Assembly (NCBI RefSeq): GCF_042242105.1
Contig: NC_092016.1
Coordinates: 14,522,501-14,586,500 of the forward strand
Reading direction: 5' to 3'
DNA from: Pempheris klunzingeri
Taxonomy: Eukaryota; Chordata; Actinopteri; Acropomatiformes; Pempheridae
Length of the DNA stretch: 64,000 bases
Under the pieces are notes generated by a model, which had not been told where the DNA came from, did no database searches, and saw only the letters and a program-made list of their open reading frames with translations. This document shows, one piece after another, positions 14,365 through 28,189 of the stretch (position 1 is its first letter; the number at the start of each line of letters is the position of its first letter). The position numbers and the translations under genes are program-made.

Positions 14365-17300
14365 GTGTATATGTCAGATTAGGTTCCAATAGCCGGTTCT
14401 ATTTTAGATATTTTAAAATACCTGCATTCATTAAAGTCAGAGTCTAACAAATCTCTATTTAATCTTTTATCGCCTCTCTTTTTTTAGTGGTAAAGAGCAA
14501 CATACTAAACAAGCAGGGAGCTGTGGTTCAGAGCTCATTTTTAATGGACTCAGATACAATTAAAAGCTCCAGAACTGCTACTAAATGGACCTTAATGTGG
14601 GATTGTTTCCTCAATCGCTGTTTCCAACATCACGCAGGAAATTTGATTGTTAACTTTAAGGCCAGCATGGATGAGAAGTCCAACAGTACCTAAAAATAAT
14701 TGAAAGTTTGAACATCTGCAGTTCAGTGGCAATCAAGTAAACTCAATCTGTTGATGAGGACCATGTGATGTGGCGGAAACCTCCACGACAGCTATTAAAT
14801 GGACCTTGATGTGACATTGTTATGTTAAATCCAGCAAGCCTGTAATATTTAATCACATCTACAATTATAAATATTAATAAGCCATTTAAAAGGTCCAACA
14901 ATAAATTAAGTGTGTGGATATAAATGTAAATAAGATGTAAATAAATGGAATTTATTGCGGATGCTCTGCAGAACTCTTCCATCATAGGTGGTCCAAGGTA
15001 AGTAAGTAGTCAAATGGTCTATTAGAGGGGTCCTCATGAAGAACTTAAGGTTTCACTAAAAAACAAAACAAGTGTCATGCAGAAGGAGAAAATGTCTCCA
15101 ACGTGATAATTTTACACCATTAAAAAAGTTAGTGAGTAGACCTTGACATTTTTTGTGAAACCTTAACAGATTCAATAAGGACTCCAATAAGAATAAGAAT
15201 AAGAATTACAGTTCTTTGAGTTGATTAAGAAATAAAATCCCAACCACATGTATTGTATAAGTCTGTGTGTGGTGTGCAAATGTCGTCATATTTAAGTACT
15301 GAGAACTCACTCAAGGACATCTCTGTTGAACTGCAGCTTGCTGTTTCCCAAAAACTCTCCAATCATCTGTCTGCTCAGGCCCTTCCTCTGCAGCAGGAAG
15401 TGAGCCACTCCAATGGCCGTGTCCGGGACGAAACCACGTGTGATCAGGAAGTGGATGCCTCTCTCGGGGTTCCTGCCCACAGAAAGCCATAGTGTTAAGA
15501 GTTAAACAGCATGTGTTGTGTTTTGGTGCACTCAAGCAGATAGGTGTGTGGGCCTGAGTGAGAAAAAATGCATAACACTGAATATAAGAGAACGGGTGCC
15601 TTATGTGCCTGTGTGCGTGTGTGTGTGTGTGTGTGAGTGCATATGTGTGTGTGTGTGTGTGTATAAGAAAGCACAAAGAGAATGAGGGAAAGGAAGAATG
15701 CATTCATGCGCAAAAGCTGTTAACTCTGGACTCCTGGATCAGACCCACTGTCACTGATGCATATGAGTTAATTTACTTTAATTTGTATTAACTAATAAGT
15801 GCAGGCCAACCGTGGACTCTATTTATAGAAACTGAGAGGCTTTCACATTGTTCATGACCTCCTTGACTGCCTTCTTCTTCAGCGGCTTTTCCCCTCATTT
15901 CTATCTCTCACTCCCTGCCTCTCTTCATCCCCCGCACCCTCTCTCTATCTCTTTTTTTCATTTATATCACAACATCACAAGATGGCACTGAACAGCCAGC
16001 TCCTCCCAACAATTACAAACACTAATGAGCAGCTGCTTAGGGCAGTTTTGCAGGGCTGTTGGAGATTTGTTAGACACAAACAGTAATAAGTGTACTTTGA
16101 ACCCTGAGCCAGAGGGTGCAGAAATGTTTTGCAATTGTCTGGATGCGTCGGAGTGCATGTGTGTGTTGCCGGCCCACTCACACATTGAAGAGGTTGAGTC
16201 CTATACGGTAGAGGCGTTTGCGGTGTGTGTCTGTGGACAGTGTTGGTGAGCGACAAGAAGCTGGATCCTGGCAGCGATCCCTGGGCAGAGAGACGACCAG
16301 GGCCTGCAGAGCCTCAGGGCTTGGCCCTCCGGGGATCTGCTGGGGATGAGTGTAGTGGTACTGCTGGTACTGGGTGTAAATCTGAGCAGGCTGCTGGTTA
16401 GACTGGGCTGAGGTGGAGATAGAGGTGGAAGTCGAGGTAGAAGTGGAGGTAGACCCCTGTCTGTCTGAGCCGCTCTCCGCCTCCATTCCTCCTCCTGGAC
16501 CCGGCACAGCTGAACCCCTCCTGGATCCTGCATCAGCCATTTCCAGCTCCTCACTGGGTGGAGGTGCCGGAAACTCTGGCTCCTCTGTTGACAGGCCGTC
16601 TCCTCCCCCAGCCATCCCGCTCACAGAAGTCTTCCTGCTGCCCGACTCTCCCCCGCCTGCATTGCCCAGAGAGGTGGTGGTTGTGGTGGTGGCGGAGGAG
16701 ATGGTGTAGGAGCTATTGCTGTCGATGTGAACAGTGACATCCCTGAAGGCCATGAGCAGTGAGCTAGCACTGCGGGGCAAACAAGCGCTCTCAGCAGCTG
16801 CACGAAGGGCCCCGGGGTCCATCAGTAGCCCTTTCCCCTCTCCGCCCTCTGACAAGCTCCAACCACGAAGGGCATCATCAATTGACTGGGCCAAGGAATG
16901 AAGCTGCAAATATAATGAAAAAACGCTTAAAAACTAATGATTTAATCAGGTAAAAAGACATGATTCATGTGGGATATCACAGAAGCTGCTAACAAGTTGC
17001 TATTTGTAAGACAAGTAAACTAGATAAACAGTGATGGTGGTTGGCTACTGAGCATGGCACTCAAATGAAACTACCTTTCATGCCAGTGAGGGCAGCCAAT
17101 ATAGTGTTGTCTAAGCAGATGAAATGTAGATGTAAGGTGGGGTCAAGCCACTGAGTATTAGCTCTTTGCTTAGGTGAGGGTAGGTTTGGACTAATTTAAA
17201 CATTTGACCAGGTGTTTCTTTTTTTCACTTGGAAGTTGTTGAGATATTTCAGTCTACACCAAACTGGGCCAACTGGCCAACATTGCCATTCCTAGAATCA

Positions 17301-20300
17301 TGCTGCTCGTGTGGCTAAAAACTACACTAGGTTAATGACACCTTGCTCTTTTTCTGAGCCATTTTGCATCCCTACTTAAAGTGAGCTTATGGGAGCTTTA
17401 ACATGACATAAAACACTCACTTGTTCAGAGAAACAGTCCTCCAGCTGTGTGAGTGTTTGTCCAGGGGTTTGAGGTGGGGCTGGCCCCAGGGAGGGGGAGG
17501 GAGCAGCTGTTGGGGCAGATGCAGGAGAAGGGGGCAGAGAGGTGGAGCGGCATGGGGGCGGAGGAGGAGTTTTGGACCGTAAGGGTATCTGTCCTCCTCC
17601 TGGATGCAGAGAGTAACTGTGTCTCTGGGCTACATTGCGGTTTCGTCCTGAAGGGCTGGGGTGTCGCAGGGAGATCCGGCGGGGCAACTTGCTCTCCGAC
17701 AAAGAGTTACGGATCTTCTGGAAGTTTTTGCTAAGCTGGTACTGGCGGAAGGCCGTCTGGATACGACGGGCTGCCCGTCTCGCTATGAGATGGCCTCCAT
17801 ACTTCTGCTCCAACTCTTCTATCTGGGGGAAGAGAAGAAGAAGAGAGTGAGAGGGAGTGAGTTTAAATATCAAACATGTTCACAAGGTTCTGAAACTCAA
17901 TGAATCTACTGCAACAGTGATATTGCAAAGCACACAGCAGCCACTGAAAAACATTTAAAAAATAAAATATTGAAAAAATAAAAAATTAAAAAAAAGATTA
18001 TTCATCCTCCAGCAGACAAACATCATGTTGTCATTTTGTGCCCATGTCTGCAACAAATCAAAAAAATTTGAGCATTGCCTGAGTCACCAAAAATTCACAC
18101 TCACAAGCTTCTCCTTGTCTTCTGTCCATTCTTTTAAAACCAGTGAGGGTTTGTGCTATTAGAGCCAAAGTAAACATCATCTATCGTCATTCAACTGCTA
18201 ATGCTGTCTGAAGGGCCATGGAAAGGAGGATGGATGGGCTGTGACAAAGGTGCTGTTGAGAAACTGAAAAGAAAAGTAAACACCCGCACAAGCCTATTTC
18301 TGTTCCGTTTGTTGGCAGAGCAGCTCAGCCCGAAATCTCAGCTTCCTCCAGAATTTTACCCTCATATATTTTCAGCAAGAGAGAGATGGAGGAGGGGGAG
18401 TGGGATGCAAGGGAGGAAGAGACAGAAAGGGAGAAAAAGGAGGACAGCGGCACATGTGTGTGGGTGGGTGTCTGCTCACACAAGCACACCCACAAAAAGA
18501 GCATGTACACACACACACACACTCGCAATGCAGCGGCAATAGCGGTAGCAACAGCAGACCCTTCAGCAGTTTGGTATGAGAAATAAAGACATCTCCAGCC
18601 GCCAGAAGCAGTTATTAGCTGTTACCATGACAACCTAGCATCTTTCGTGTTCCTGTCGCTGTGGCAGTGAAATCGCTGGTGTTCTTTTTCATGTCATCAC
18701 AGACAGAAATAGATCTGAATGGGAATCTTTTTTGTCATGCAAGAAACATTGTCAAATGATCATCCTTCACACACCTCCTCATACTAAAACAGGTAGAGGA
18801 GTCAGCAGTCACTTTTGTCCCACCGGCTGCTTACAGGCACATGCATTGGAGACAAGACATACCTGTTTGTTTTTATTCTCCAAGGTGATCTCATACTCGC
18901 TGGGTCCCTCTCTCTTGGTACCCTCCACTTCCTGCCCACCACCAGAGGACGTCCCATCCTCCAGGCTCAGCATCTGTCCACTGCCACAGATATAAGAACA
19001 GAAAGCTATCAGTCCTCCCTGCTGACCTTCAAAACTCACCGTGGCAGGTCATCAACTATGCTGAGCTTGAGTGTTTCATGGGGGACACAGCAGGTGGAGA
19101 TTAATGTGTGGCTGTGGTGGCTCGGGGCGAGGATGACCACGTTTATGTGTCTGGTCCTATTTGTTCAAATTTGTGGCTCTACTGCAGGTTGCAGGACTGA
19201 AACTCTGGACATGTGACCAGCATGAAAACACCTTTTTCATGCTGGTCACATGTTAACTTGTGCCGTGTCCAAAATCATTCAGCCATTTACAATGTCCTAC
19301 ATATTAAGTTTACTCTATAGCGGGGCGGCAAGCATAAAAAAATTTTATTACCAATTAATCCATCAAGTGGTCATGTTCAAATAACTTGTTCTGACCAACC
19401 TACAGTCCATGACTCAAAGACATTCAAAGTCAAAAGACATGATACACAGCAAAAGCAAAAGCAAAAGCAGCAAAAACACTGAATATTTAGCATTTTGAAT
19501 AAAAAGCCTAAATCATTGATCAGCTACCCAAATTTCTCCTATATCTCCTTGTGACCCCTCGTCCAACGGTTGTTTTGAGCAGTTCAGTCAAAGAGAGTTT
19601 TTCTCTCATCAGATTGTTGAAGCAGAGTAATTATATGCACATCGCGCAGTTGCAAGGCTATCAGTAGAGATCCAAGTAGGATCGAAACGTTGTCAGTAAT
19701 AAAAACATTTTTGTGGCATGGAGGAAGTGTGCAGGCGTTACCTCTTTTTTTATTGGCAACTTCTCAGATTCTTAGACTAGTCATTTTTAATTTCTTTATA
19801 GGCCTGAGGGTGGTAAAACTAAACTATATTGCATGTCACAAAAAGAAGCAAAGATTAGAGAAAAGTCTGAATGCAACCAGTGCAGGGTGTACCCCGCCTC
19901 TCGCCCCAAAGTCAGTTGGGATTAGCTCCAGCTCCCCCGCAACCCTAATGGATAAGCGGTATAGGTAATGGATGGATGGATTGATGGATGCACTTTGTAT
20001 TTTGTATGCATGCATGTATGCATACATACATACATACATACATTATTTGGTGTGACCATCCTTTGCCTTCAAAACAGCATCAGTTCTTCCAGGTACACTT
20101 GCACAAAGTCAGGGATTTTGTAGGATCATAGTCAGGTGTATGATTAACCAATTATACCAAACAGGTGCTAATGATCATCACTTTCATATGTAGATTGAAA
20201 CACAGTCATTAACTGAAACAGAAACAGCTGTAGGAGGATTAAAACTGGGTGAGGAACAGCCAACCTCTGCTACCAAGGTGAGGCTGTGGAAGACAGTTTC

Positions 20301-23300
20301 ATGTCACAGGTCATCACGGCAGGATTGAGCACAGCAAAGTCTCTCCCAGAAAAGATTTCAGAGCAGACTGGTGTTTGAAGATGTGCTGTTCAAGCTCTTT
20401 TGAGGAAGCACTAAGAAACGGGCAACATCGAGGACCATAAACACAGTGATCGGCCAAGGAAACTTAGTGCAGCAGATGAAAGACACATTATGCTTCCTTC
20501 CCTATGAAATCAGAAGATGTCCGGCAGTGCCATTAGCTCAGAAGTAGCAGAAACCAGTGGGACAGAAGTACACCCATCCACTGTCCAGGGAAGTCTGGCC
20601 AGAAGTGGTCTTCATGGAAGAATTGCAGCCAAAAAGCCAAAGCTCTGATGTGGAAACATGGCCAAGCGACTGAACTATGCACAAAAACATAGGAACTGGG
20701 GTGCACAAAAATGGCAGGAGGTACTCTGGACTGACAAGTCAAAATTTGAAATATTTGGCTGTAGCAGAAGGCAGTTTGTTCACTGGAGAGTGGAACAATA
20801 ATGAATGGACAATAATTGTCTGCAGGCAACAGTGAAGCATGGTGGAGGTTCCTTGCAAGTTTGGAGCTGCGTTTCTGCAAATGGAGTTGAAGATTTGGTC
20901 AGAATTAATGGTGCTAAGATACTTATCCATCAGGGAGGCGTTTGATTGGCCCCAAATTTATTCTGCAGCCAATGTCATTAGGAACTATCTTCAGCATAAA
21001 AAGAGAACTAGGAGTCCTGAAAGTGATGGTGAGGCCCCCACAGAGCCCTGATCTCAACATCATCCAGTCTGTCTGGGATCACATGGAGAGACAGAAGGAT
21101 CTGAGGCAGCCGACATCCACAGAAGATCTGTGGTTTGTTCTCCAAAATGTTTGGAACAGCTTACTTGCCCAAGTAATATTTGCCCAAGAAGAATTGATGC
21201 TGTTTTGAAGGTAAAGGGTGGTCACTCCAAATATTGATTAGATTTTTCTTCTGTTCGCTAACTTTGCATTTTGTAAATCGATAAAAATAAATGATTCCAT
21301 TTTATATTTTTGGAAGCGTTCTTACTTTACAGCATTTCTCCACACCTGCCTAAAACTTTCTCACACACATTCATTATTTAGGTGGTTGTGATCTGCATGA
21401 TTTCAATCTGCTCTCAGACTGGACCAATCAGAACATTGCTAGATAACACTGTTTGATACTGTGATATTTCCAATTAGGACATTAGAATTGTAGAAATTAT
21501 ATATATGTAGTGCATATATAGTGGTGTCTGATTCAGCTATCGAGTTGAAAGGATGGTCATTCATATATGCATTTGCATTCTTGCTGGTCATCCAACACAC
21601 TGAGGAACAATGTGCTACCACATGTTTTGAGTGCTATTTATTGTGCATGACGCTCTGAAAACCAACATGTTTCCATGGCGATGACATCAGTTGGATGAAC
21701 ATTTCAGTGACAGTTGAGATGATAAGTCTGAATCTACTCCATAGAAACTATTTCTATTTTCTACATGTTTTTGCTCTGCAGCCTAGATTACAGTATAGAA
21801 GAAGAACGAGTCAGACACCAAATCTGACTCATCTAATCCCAGGTCCAGTCCACAGATGGAACAATGTTATTTCACATTCAGCATTATCGAAATTCTGTGA
21901 AAGCCATGTAAATCTTATCTAGCAAATTACTGCCATGACACAGCAGAAAGTGTCCTTTTTACCAAAGTTTGGCTGTGGAAAGCTTTGTTTGGTACAGTTT
22001 AGAGAAAGCGTAGTGGCCAACATCTCTGACACCTCAACACCACTAAAAGACATGAAACACTGACATTCAGCACCTCTTACACGGCCAGACTGATGTATGA
22101 GGCATGATGAGGTATGATCACAGCCTAAGAGGTTTTATAATGGTGTGCAATTATCAGTGTGTGTGTGTGTATGTGTGCACGATGTTGTGTGCTTGTGCAA
22201 TCTTTCTTCCACACAGATAATGCCTACTCTAATAATTTTTACACGAAGGAGACTAATGCTAACAGGACTGGGGAGAATAAAAAGCCTGCTCATGGTTAAA
22301 TAATGAGTGCATCACTAAAATTTCCCCTTTGTTTTCTTTGATTGCTGTGAAAGCAAATATTCTGCATCCCCAGCTAAAAGTCACAGATAGGGGCAGAGAA
22401 GCTCGGTCATATCTTTGTTAGACAAAATAGATCGAAAAATGTGAGAGAGTGGAACCAGGAATGCAGAGAGACTGTGTTGGTGTGTGCATGCTGGAGGCTG
22501 TCTATATCACAAACTCTATTAAAACACTGCTGAGCCCCTGCGCTGCATCAGAATACATTACAGTACATTAGAATACATTAGAGGATTTAAAAGCAAGAGT
22601 TGAGCTATTAATGCATCTGGACAGCAAAAGCCTCCCTAATGATATGGGCGCCATACACTCTCTCTCTCTCTCTCCCTTGCTCTCTATCTCACCCCCACAC
22701 ATGCTCTCACGCGTAGTGGCAATAAACACTCCACGCACACACTCCTTCTCCGCCTGCTAGTTTGACGTCATGGAGGAAGAGAAATGAGCATCTGTCAAAT
22801 CAAACCTCTCAAGGTCCCTTAGAGACTTGCAGTACTGTACAGCCGGGGGTGAAACACACATATACACACAATGGCTGAGTAGAGAAAAGGCACGGCAGGT
22901 TAGTCTAGAGGCCGATCTCATGACATCTCTTGAGAGGCTTGTGTGCTCTGATGGATTAGGTAAGTTAGCGTGTGGAGGTGATGCAAGTTTGCAGACACCA
23001 GCCACACACAGCTTCATCTGATGACAGTAATGAGCTAAAGTCTTACAGGGATCCACTACATTTCATCATTTCAGGTGGCTGTCCACTGCTGCTGTGTCAT
23101 TAGCTCATCCAATCTGGACTATGTGGGTGCGAATGATAAGTCATCAGATCAGAGAAAAGAGAGGGATTCCAGACAGACAGATGGTGATATTAACTAAAAC
23201 AGAATGAGAGATAGAGACTTGAGGGATGAGTTAGAAATTGTTGTGGAGAAATGATTAGAAAGGACAAGATCTTCCTTCCAACAGACAGATAAATAATGAG

Positions 23301-26300
23301 CAGAGACACATACAAAAATAAACAACACAAGGGGGAAGATGCTACAGCAGATGAAGAGACAGAAAAAGTAGACATGGCTGGGAAAGACTGGATTTGGAAA
23401 TAGAGTACAGAGGATTAAAAGCTGGGAGCAATTCTGTGGGAGGGAGGGCAAAACAGTAATCATTGAGAAACATGACAAAATCAGCTTTTCAAAGTTTTAC
23501 AACAGAGCTCTACTCATTCAAACATCCCCAAGTGAAACGTCATGCATTCACACGCCCCCACACACGCTGAGGAAAACATGAGCAAACTCATACAACAAAC
23601 AGAGAAGCTGCCCCCGCACAAACAGACGGCTAAAGTGGCAAAAGTAAATCCTCAAAGTTATATTCTCTGGTTACTATGGTAGCCGTAGCCATTCATAGCA
23701 TCATTACTGGGTGTCCACTGACACTTTTATAGTGCCAATATCAGTTCATAACCCGCCCTACCCCCACCCCCTCTGTGTCTCTTGATATGTGAGTTACCCT
23801 TGAGGCTGTAAGAGCTATAGGTTTGTTACGGAGCATTTAACACTCTCGCTGTAACTCCAGGCTCCACACGTCCATAAATACACCAATTCACACATGCAGT
23901 ACTGTGCACACACTAATAAGCATGGTTAAAGGCCTGGCTGTGGAGATGACTGTGGAGTGAGATGACACACATGTATGATAGTAAGTACATACACAGGCAG
24001 AGAATTTAGTGGTTGAAAGGGCGCACTGAAGGAGCAAAAACTGCAGAGAAGCATGTGATTAAGTGTCTTTGATTGGTGTGTGCGAGTGTCTTACCCGGAT
24101 GAGCCAGTGGTGTCCGCTTCTGGATGTTCTGGGGCGGGGCAGCAAAACTGATGCAGCACCGTCTCGCTCCTGCAGAACGGCAGACGAGGGGAGGAGAGGT
24201 AAGCAAGGGGGGAGAAAAGAAGAGAGGCAGACAGAATTGGAAAGACAGCATGTCATTCAGTTATTATTGGCTGCTGCTGGTTGTTTGCCTTGTTGCCATA
24301 TCCCCCTTATGTTCATTCTTAGTCCAACATCCCAAAAGATCCTGGAGAGCCTCTCATTAGACTCTTCTGGATTATTTCCATGGCTTCTGTTTACAATTTG
24401 GCACTGATCCCAGGGTAAATACCCTATGTAGGTCAATTAAAGGCTGAGAACGCTTAGATTGAGTGTGAGTATTTAGTATTTATACGTATGTGTGTGTGGA
24501 TGTGCTTGTTTATGCCTCCTCTAAATTCAGCAGATCTGTGGTGATTTAGCAGAATTCCCAAACCCAATCTGGACAGATGGTTACTCAAGCTCTGTTTCCT
24601 GCTCTGTCTCTTCTTAAGTTCTCCATCTCTCATTTCTCTCTCATACATTTTACATTTACATTCATATTTTAAGCACTTCACTGCTGCTCTTATCTGGAGC
24701 AATTTAGACAAAAAAGAACAAAAAAAGAAACAAGACATGTCATGTTTAAGCTGTTGCATGGATCGACCCTTTGACTTTCTGGACACCTTTCACCACAGAG
24801 AGAGATGTAAATTAGCATGAAAGTATGGGCATAAAATTAAAAGACTGTTCAGGAGGTGTGGGTGGCACTGTAGGTCACATTAGATCCTTTCACAATGAGC
24901 TGAAAGCATTCAGCTGACAGTGAATCTCTTGGCTACGCTACAGTAAGTCTTCTGACCTGGGCTCAGCATATTGCTTGTGACACAGACCCACAGTGACAGG
25001 CAGTCAGGAGTCAGTGAAAGACTCGGTGTGACAGTCCGGGCTATAAAAAGCTACCTTTTTACAGCAACTTCCACAGACGTAAAGGAACAATGATGGGTTT
25101 TTTTTTAATACCTCTGATCATCGCAGTTGGTTTCTATGAATAATATTCCTCCATCTGTCGTTACACCGTCTCCACCACTCACACCCCACGTACAGACACA
25201 CATGCAAACATACTGTACATACATGAATAACTTGTACAGCACCTCTGCAGTGGTCCTTAACCCTGGTGTTGGAACTTTGAGGGCCCACTTGGAGCTCAGT
25301 ACCCACGCTGCCTTAATGGACATTTGTTTATTAGCATACCTGGATTCATTTACATTTTTCTTGAGAAATGTTTTGCAGTAATTCACGTCATTCTTTTAAC
25401 AGCTCCCAGGGGTTTCAAAAGACTCTAAAACAATTATGTTGCATCTCGATAGTAATTTTTCAGAACACTAATTTTCTTTGTTGTGCTGCCCTCCCTCATG
25501 TCTCACACACAAGGACCAGAGAACCAAATTGAATACACCGACTGTAATCAATTACTTTAATCAAGATCATCCGTCAGACTCTCCTGTGTCCTACTAATCT
25601 TTATTAAACGTGCATATTGAATTTTTTAGACCACACCGACAGACTAAACAATACAAGTGTTTTTAATTAACACTTGTGTTGTAGGTTATCTGCAGGTTAA
25701 TATAATCCCACATTTTATTACTCAATTATGGTTTAAATTGTACCTTTTAGTTCTTTATCTGCACATTAAGATAATCCATGTTCCTTCAAAGTTAATGCCT
25801 GTCTTCTAATCTCATCTCCTCTCTATAATATTCTACACATTGAACACCCATAAACACAAATGTGCCATTCACTTTCTATGTGTCATATGTTTTGTGGGTC
25901 ACAAGGTCAAACTAAGAATTATCTATTGCACTCCTGGTAAACAGAGGAGGCAAGGGAGATCAGGCTGTAAACACTAAACTTTCTAAGCCAATTCCTGTTC
26001 ACCATTAGTATACGAACTGAATTATTTTGCCAGGTTAATATAAAACAGTTCTCCGCAAGGGTAAGGCCTGGCTGCTTTGGTCACACACACACACACACAC
26101 ACACACTCAGCAGGTCTGTCCATCTGTCTGTACAAGACACACACATAGCGGCCTTCCGCCTCCAACAACTCTTACAAAGAGAGCAGGTGAATATTTTAAC
26201 AGTACATGCCTCCTGCTGTCGGCCCGTGTTCCCTGTCTCTCTGTGTCCCGTCCCCCCCTCCTCCCACCATCGCTCTCCTCTGTCCTGTTTTGTAAGAGTG

Positions 26301-27120
26301 CTTTAAACGCAATGCTTTTCACCAGCCAGTATCCAGTGGAGAGAGTAAGAAAAGAGGAGGGTTGACATGCAACCAGACCGGCTCCATTTGGACTCTAAAC
26401 ATTGCCAGTACATTGTGTGCACCTTCCACTGCACGACATGATGCCACAGGCTGTCCCTCTGTTGTCCAACCTATCTATTTGTCTGCCAGTAAGATAGATT
26501 AACTCCAGTTGCACCCTGTTTTTTCATCTTTCTCCTCTCTGTTTTGGTCTCTCCCTGTACCTGTCTCACTCTCTGTGCACTGACACCCCCTCCCCTCCGC
26601 CTCCTCCATTTTTTTCCCCCTCTCTGTCATCCTCCCTCCCTTACACTGGTCCACTCCAGTGTCAGCCTCCAGCTCCTTTCTCTAGACACCTCCAAAGGAT
26701 CCATCAAAGACAACGACTGAGCGTGCATCTCTCTCTTTTTCCTCTCTCTATCTCTCTGCCTTTCTCTCTCCTGAGAATGGCTGATTACCGTTCGCTCCAT
26801 GGGCTAAGTGGGGCAGATAGTTGGCTCAGCTGGAGAGAGAGGCAGAGTGAGTGGAGGAGAGGATCCTGTCTCTTCCCCCATAGGCCCATCCACGTGCACT
26901 GGCAACGCTGACAACAATGCAAAGTGCACAAACACACTCACAGCCAACCCTATGCAGGCCATGTGCCATTTATCTGTAGGGAAAAGAAAACTGGTCTCTA
27001 TGCAGAGTTAGATAAACATCCAGATGAATGCATACAGTAAGATGTAACGTGTGTCACACACACACACACACACACACATTTGCCCACATCCACATAAGAT
27101 ATTTAACACAAAAACATGCT

Positions 27121-27155
<35 letters not shown>

Positions 27156-27287
27156 GTGACTGATAACAGGAAGAGCAGAGGGCAGATGTGATCTCCAGTC
27201 AGCTGTAGTCAGGATGCAGCAGGCACTGACAGGAAGGTGGATCCTGCATCAAATGCAAGTCAGAGCCTGAACCCCACCACCACCACA

Positions 27288-27335
<48 letters not shown>

Positions 27336-28145
27336 AACAGTGAGACCATGAGCCCACTCTGCTGCCTCATCAACTGGTGGGTGGCAGTGTTGCTTTTTGC
27401 CCCCAGCTTTTATAATAACAATTAATACAAAGTCATTTCTACCTCACCAGTAAAACTCATTTAAAACTAAGAACCAACAATGTTACACTTCAATAACAAA
27501 TAATTACTGCAGGGCACGCTCTTTAAAGGGGACAGTGCAGGTCCCAGGCTGTAGAAGAGAGCAACAGGCAGTGTACACACACACACACACACACACACGC
27601 AAACACACATGCAAACACACATGAATGGTGAGGTTAGGCAGGTGAATCAATATCAATAGTTCCTTTTTTTAATATACACGCATCCCCTTCTGCACTCCTC
27701 TCAACTCCTCATCTGTTCTGTGCTGCTCCCCTCAGTGGGGGTGGAGTCCCAGAGAGACCAATCAGGACTCCTGCTGGGATACAATTTAGGAACAGCACGC
27801 ACACACACACACACACAGGACGAGAAAAAAAGAGAGAAAGATGGGTTTTCTCTCATTACTGTAGGTGATGTGCTGATGTACTATGAGGCTCTGGTGCCAA
27901 GCTGGTGATGATGGTGTGTGTGTGTGTGTGTGTCTATCTGTATGGCTGTGTGCACTTGTGTTTCATCTAACACAGCAACATCAGAGGCCCAGAGGTCCCG
28001 GGAGAGTTCCCACATCCCGTGCAGTAATTAATGGAGAAACCAGCAACACCGCGGACAGCGACTCGCGGTGTCTCATCATCGCACGTGAGGCTGCTCTTGT
28101 CTAAAGCTGACATTGACCGCTGTGCTCAGCATGTGTCCAGCACAC

Positions 28146-28189
<44 letters not shown>

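Larger units (their letters stand above)
18981..24094 (-). other. iqsec3: iqsec3 intron 2
   Basis: A 5.1 kb intron. It contains a repeat tail (19875-19990), a CATA tetranucleotide tract (20007-20044), a degenerate Tc1-like transposon (20045-21366) and a short CT run near 22658. No exon-like open frame with matching splice sites was found, and the flanking exons join in phase. Confidence 0.8.

Noticed and set aside
16413-16709. Plus-strand open frame with an EVEVEV run
   Set aside because: It is antisense to the STSTST region of the iqsec3 large exon, whose sense frame and splice sites are supported.
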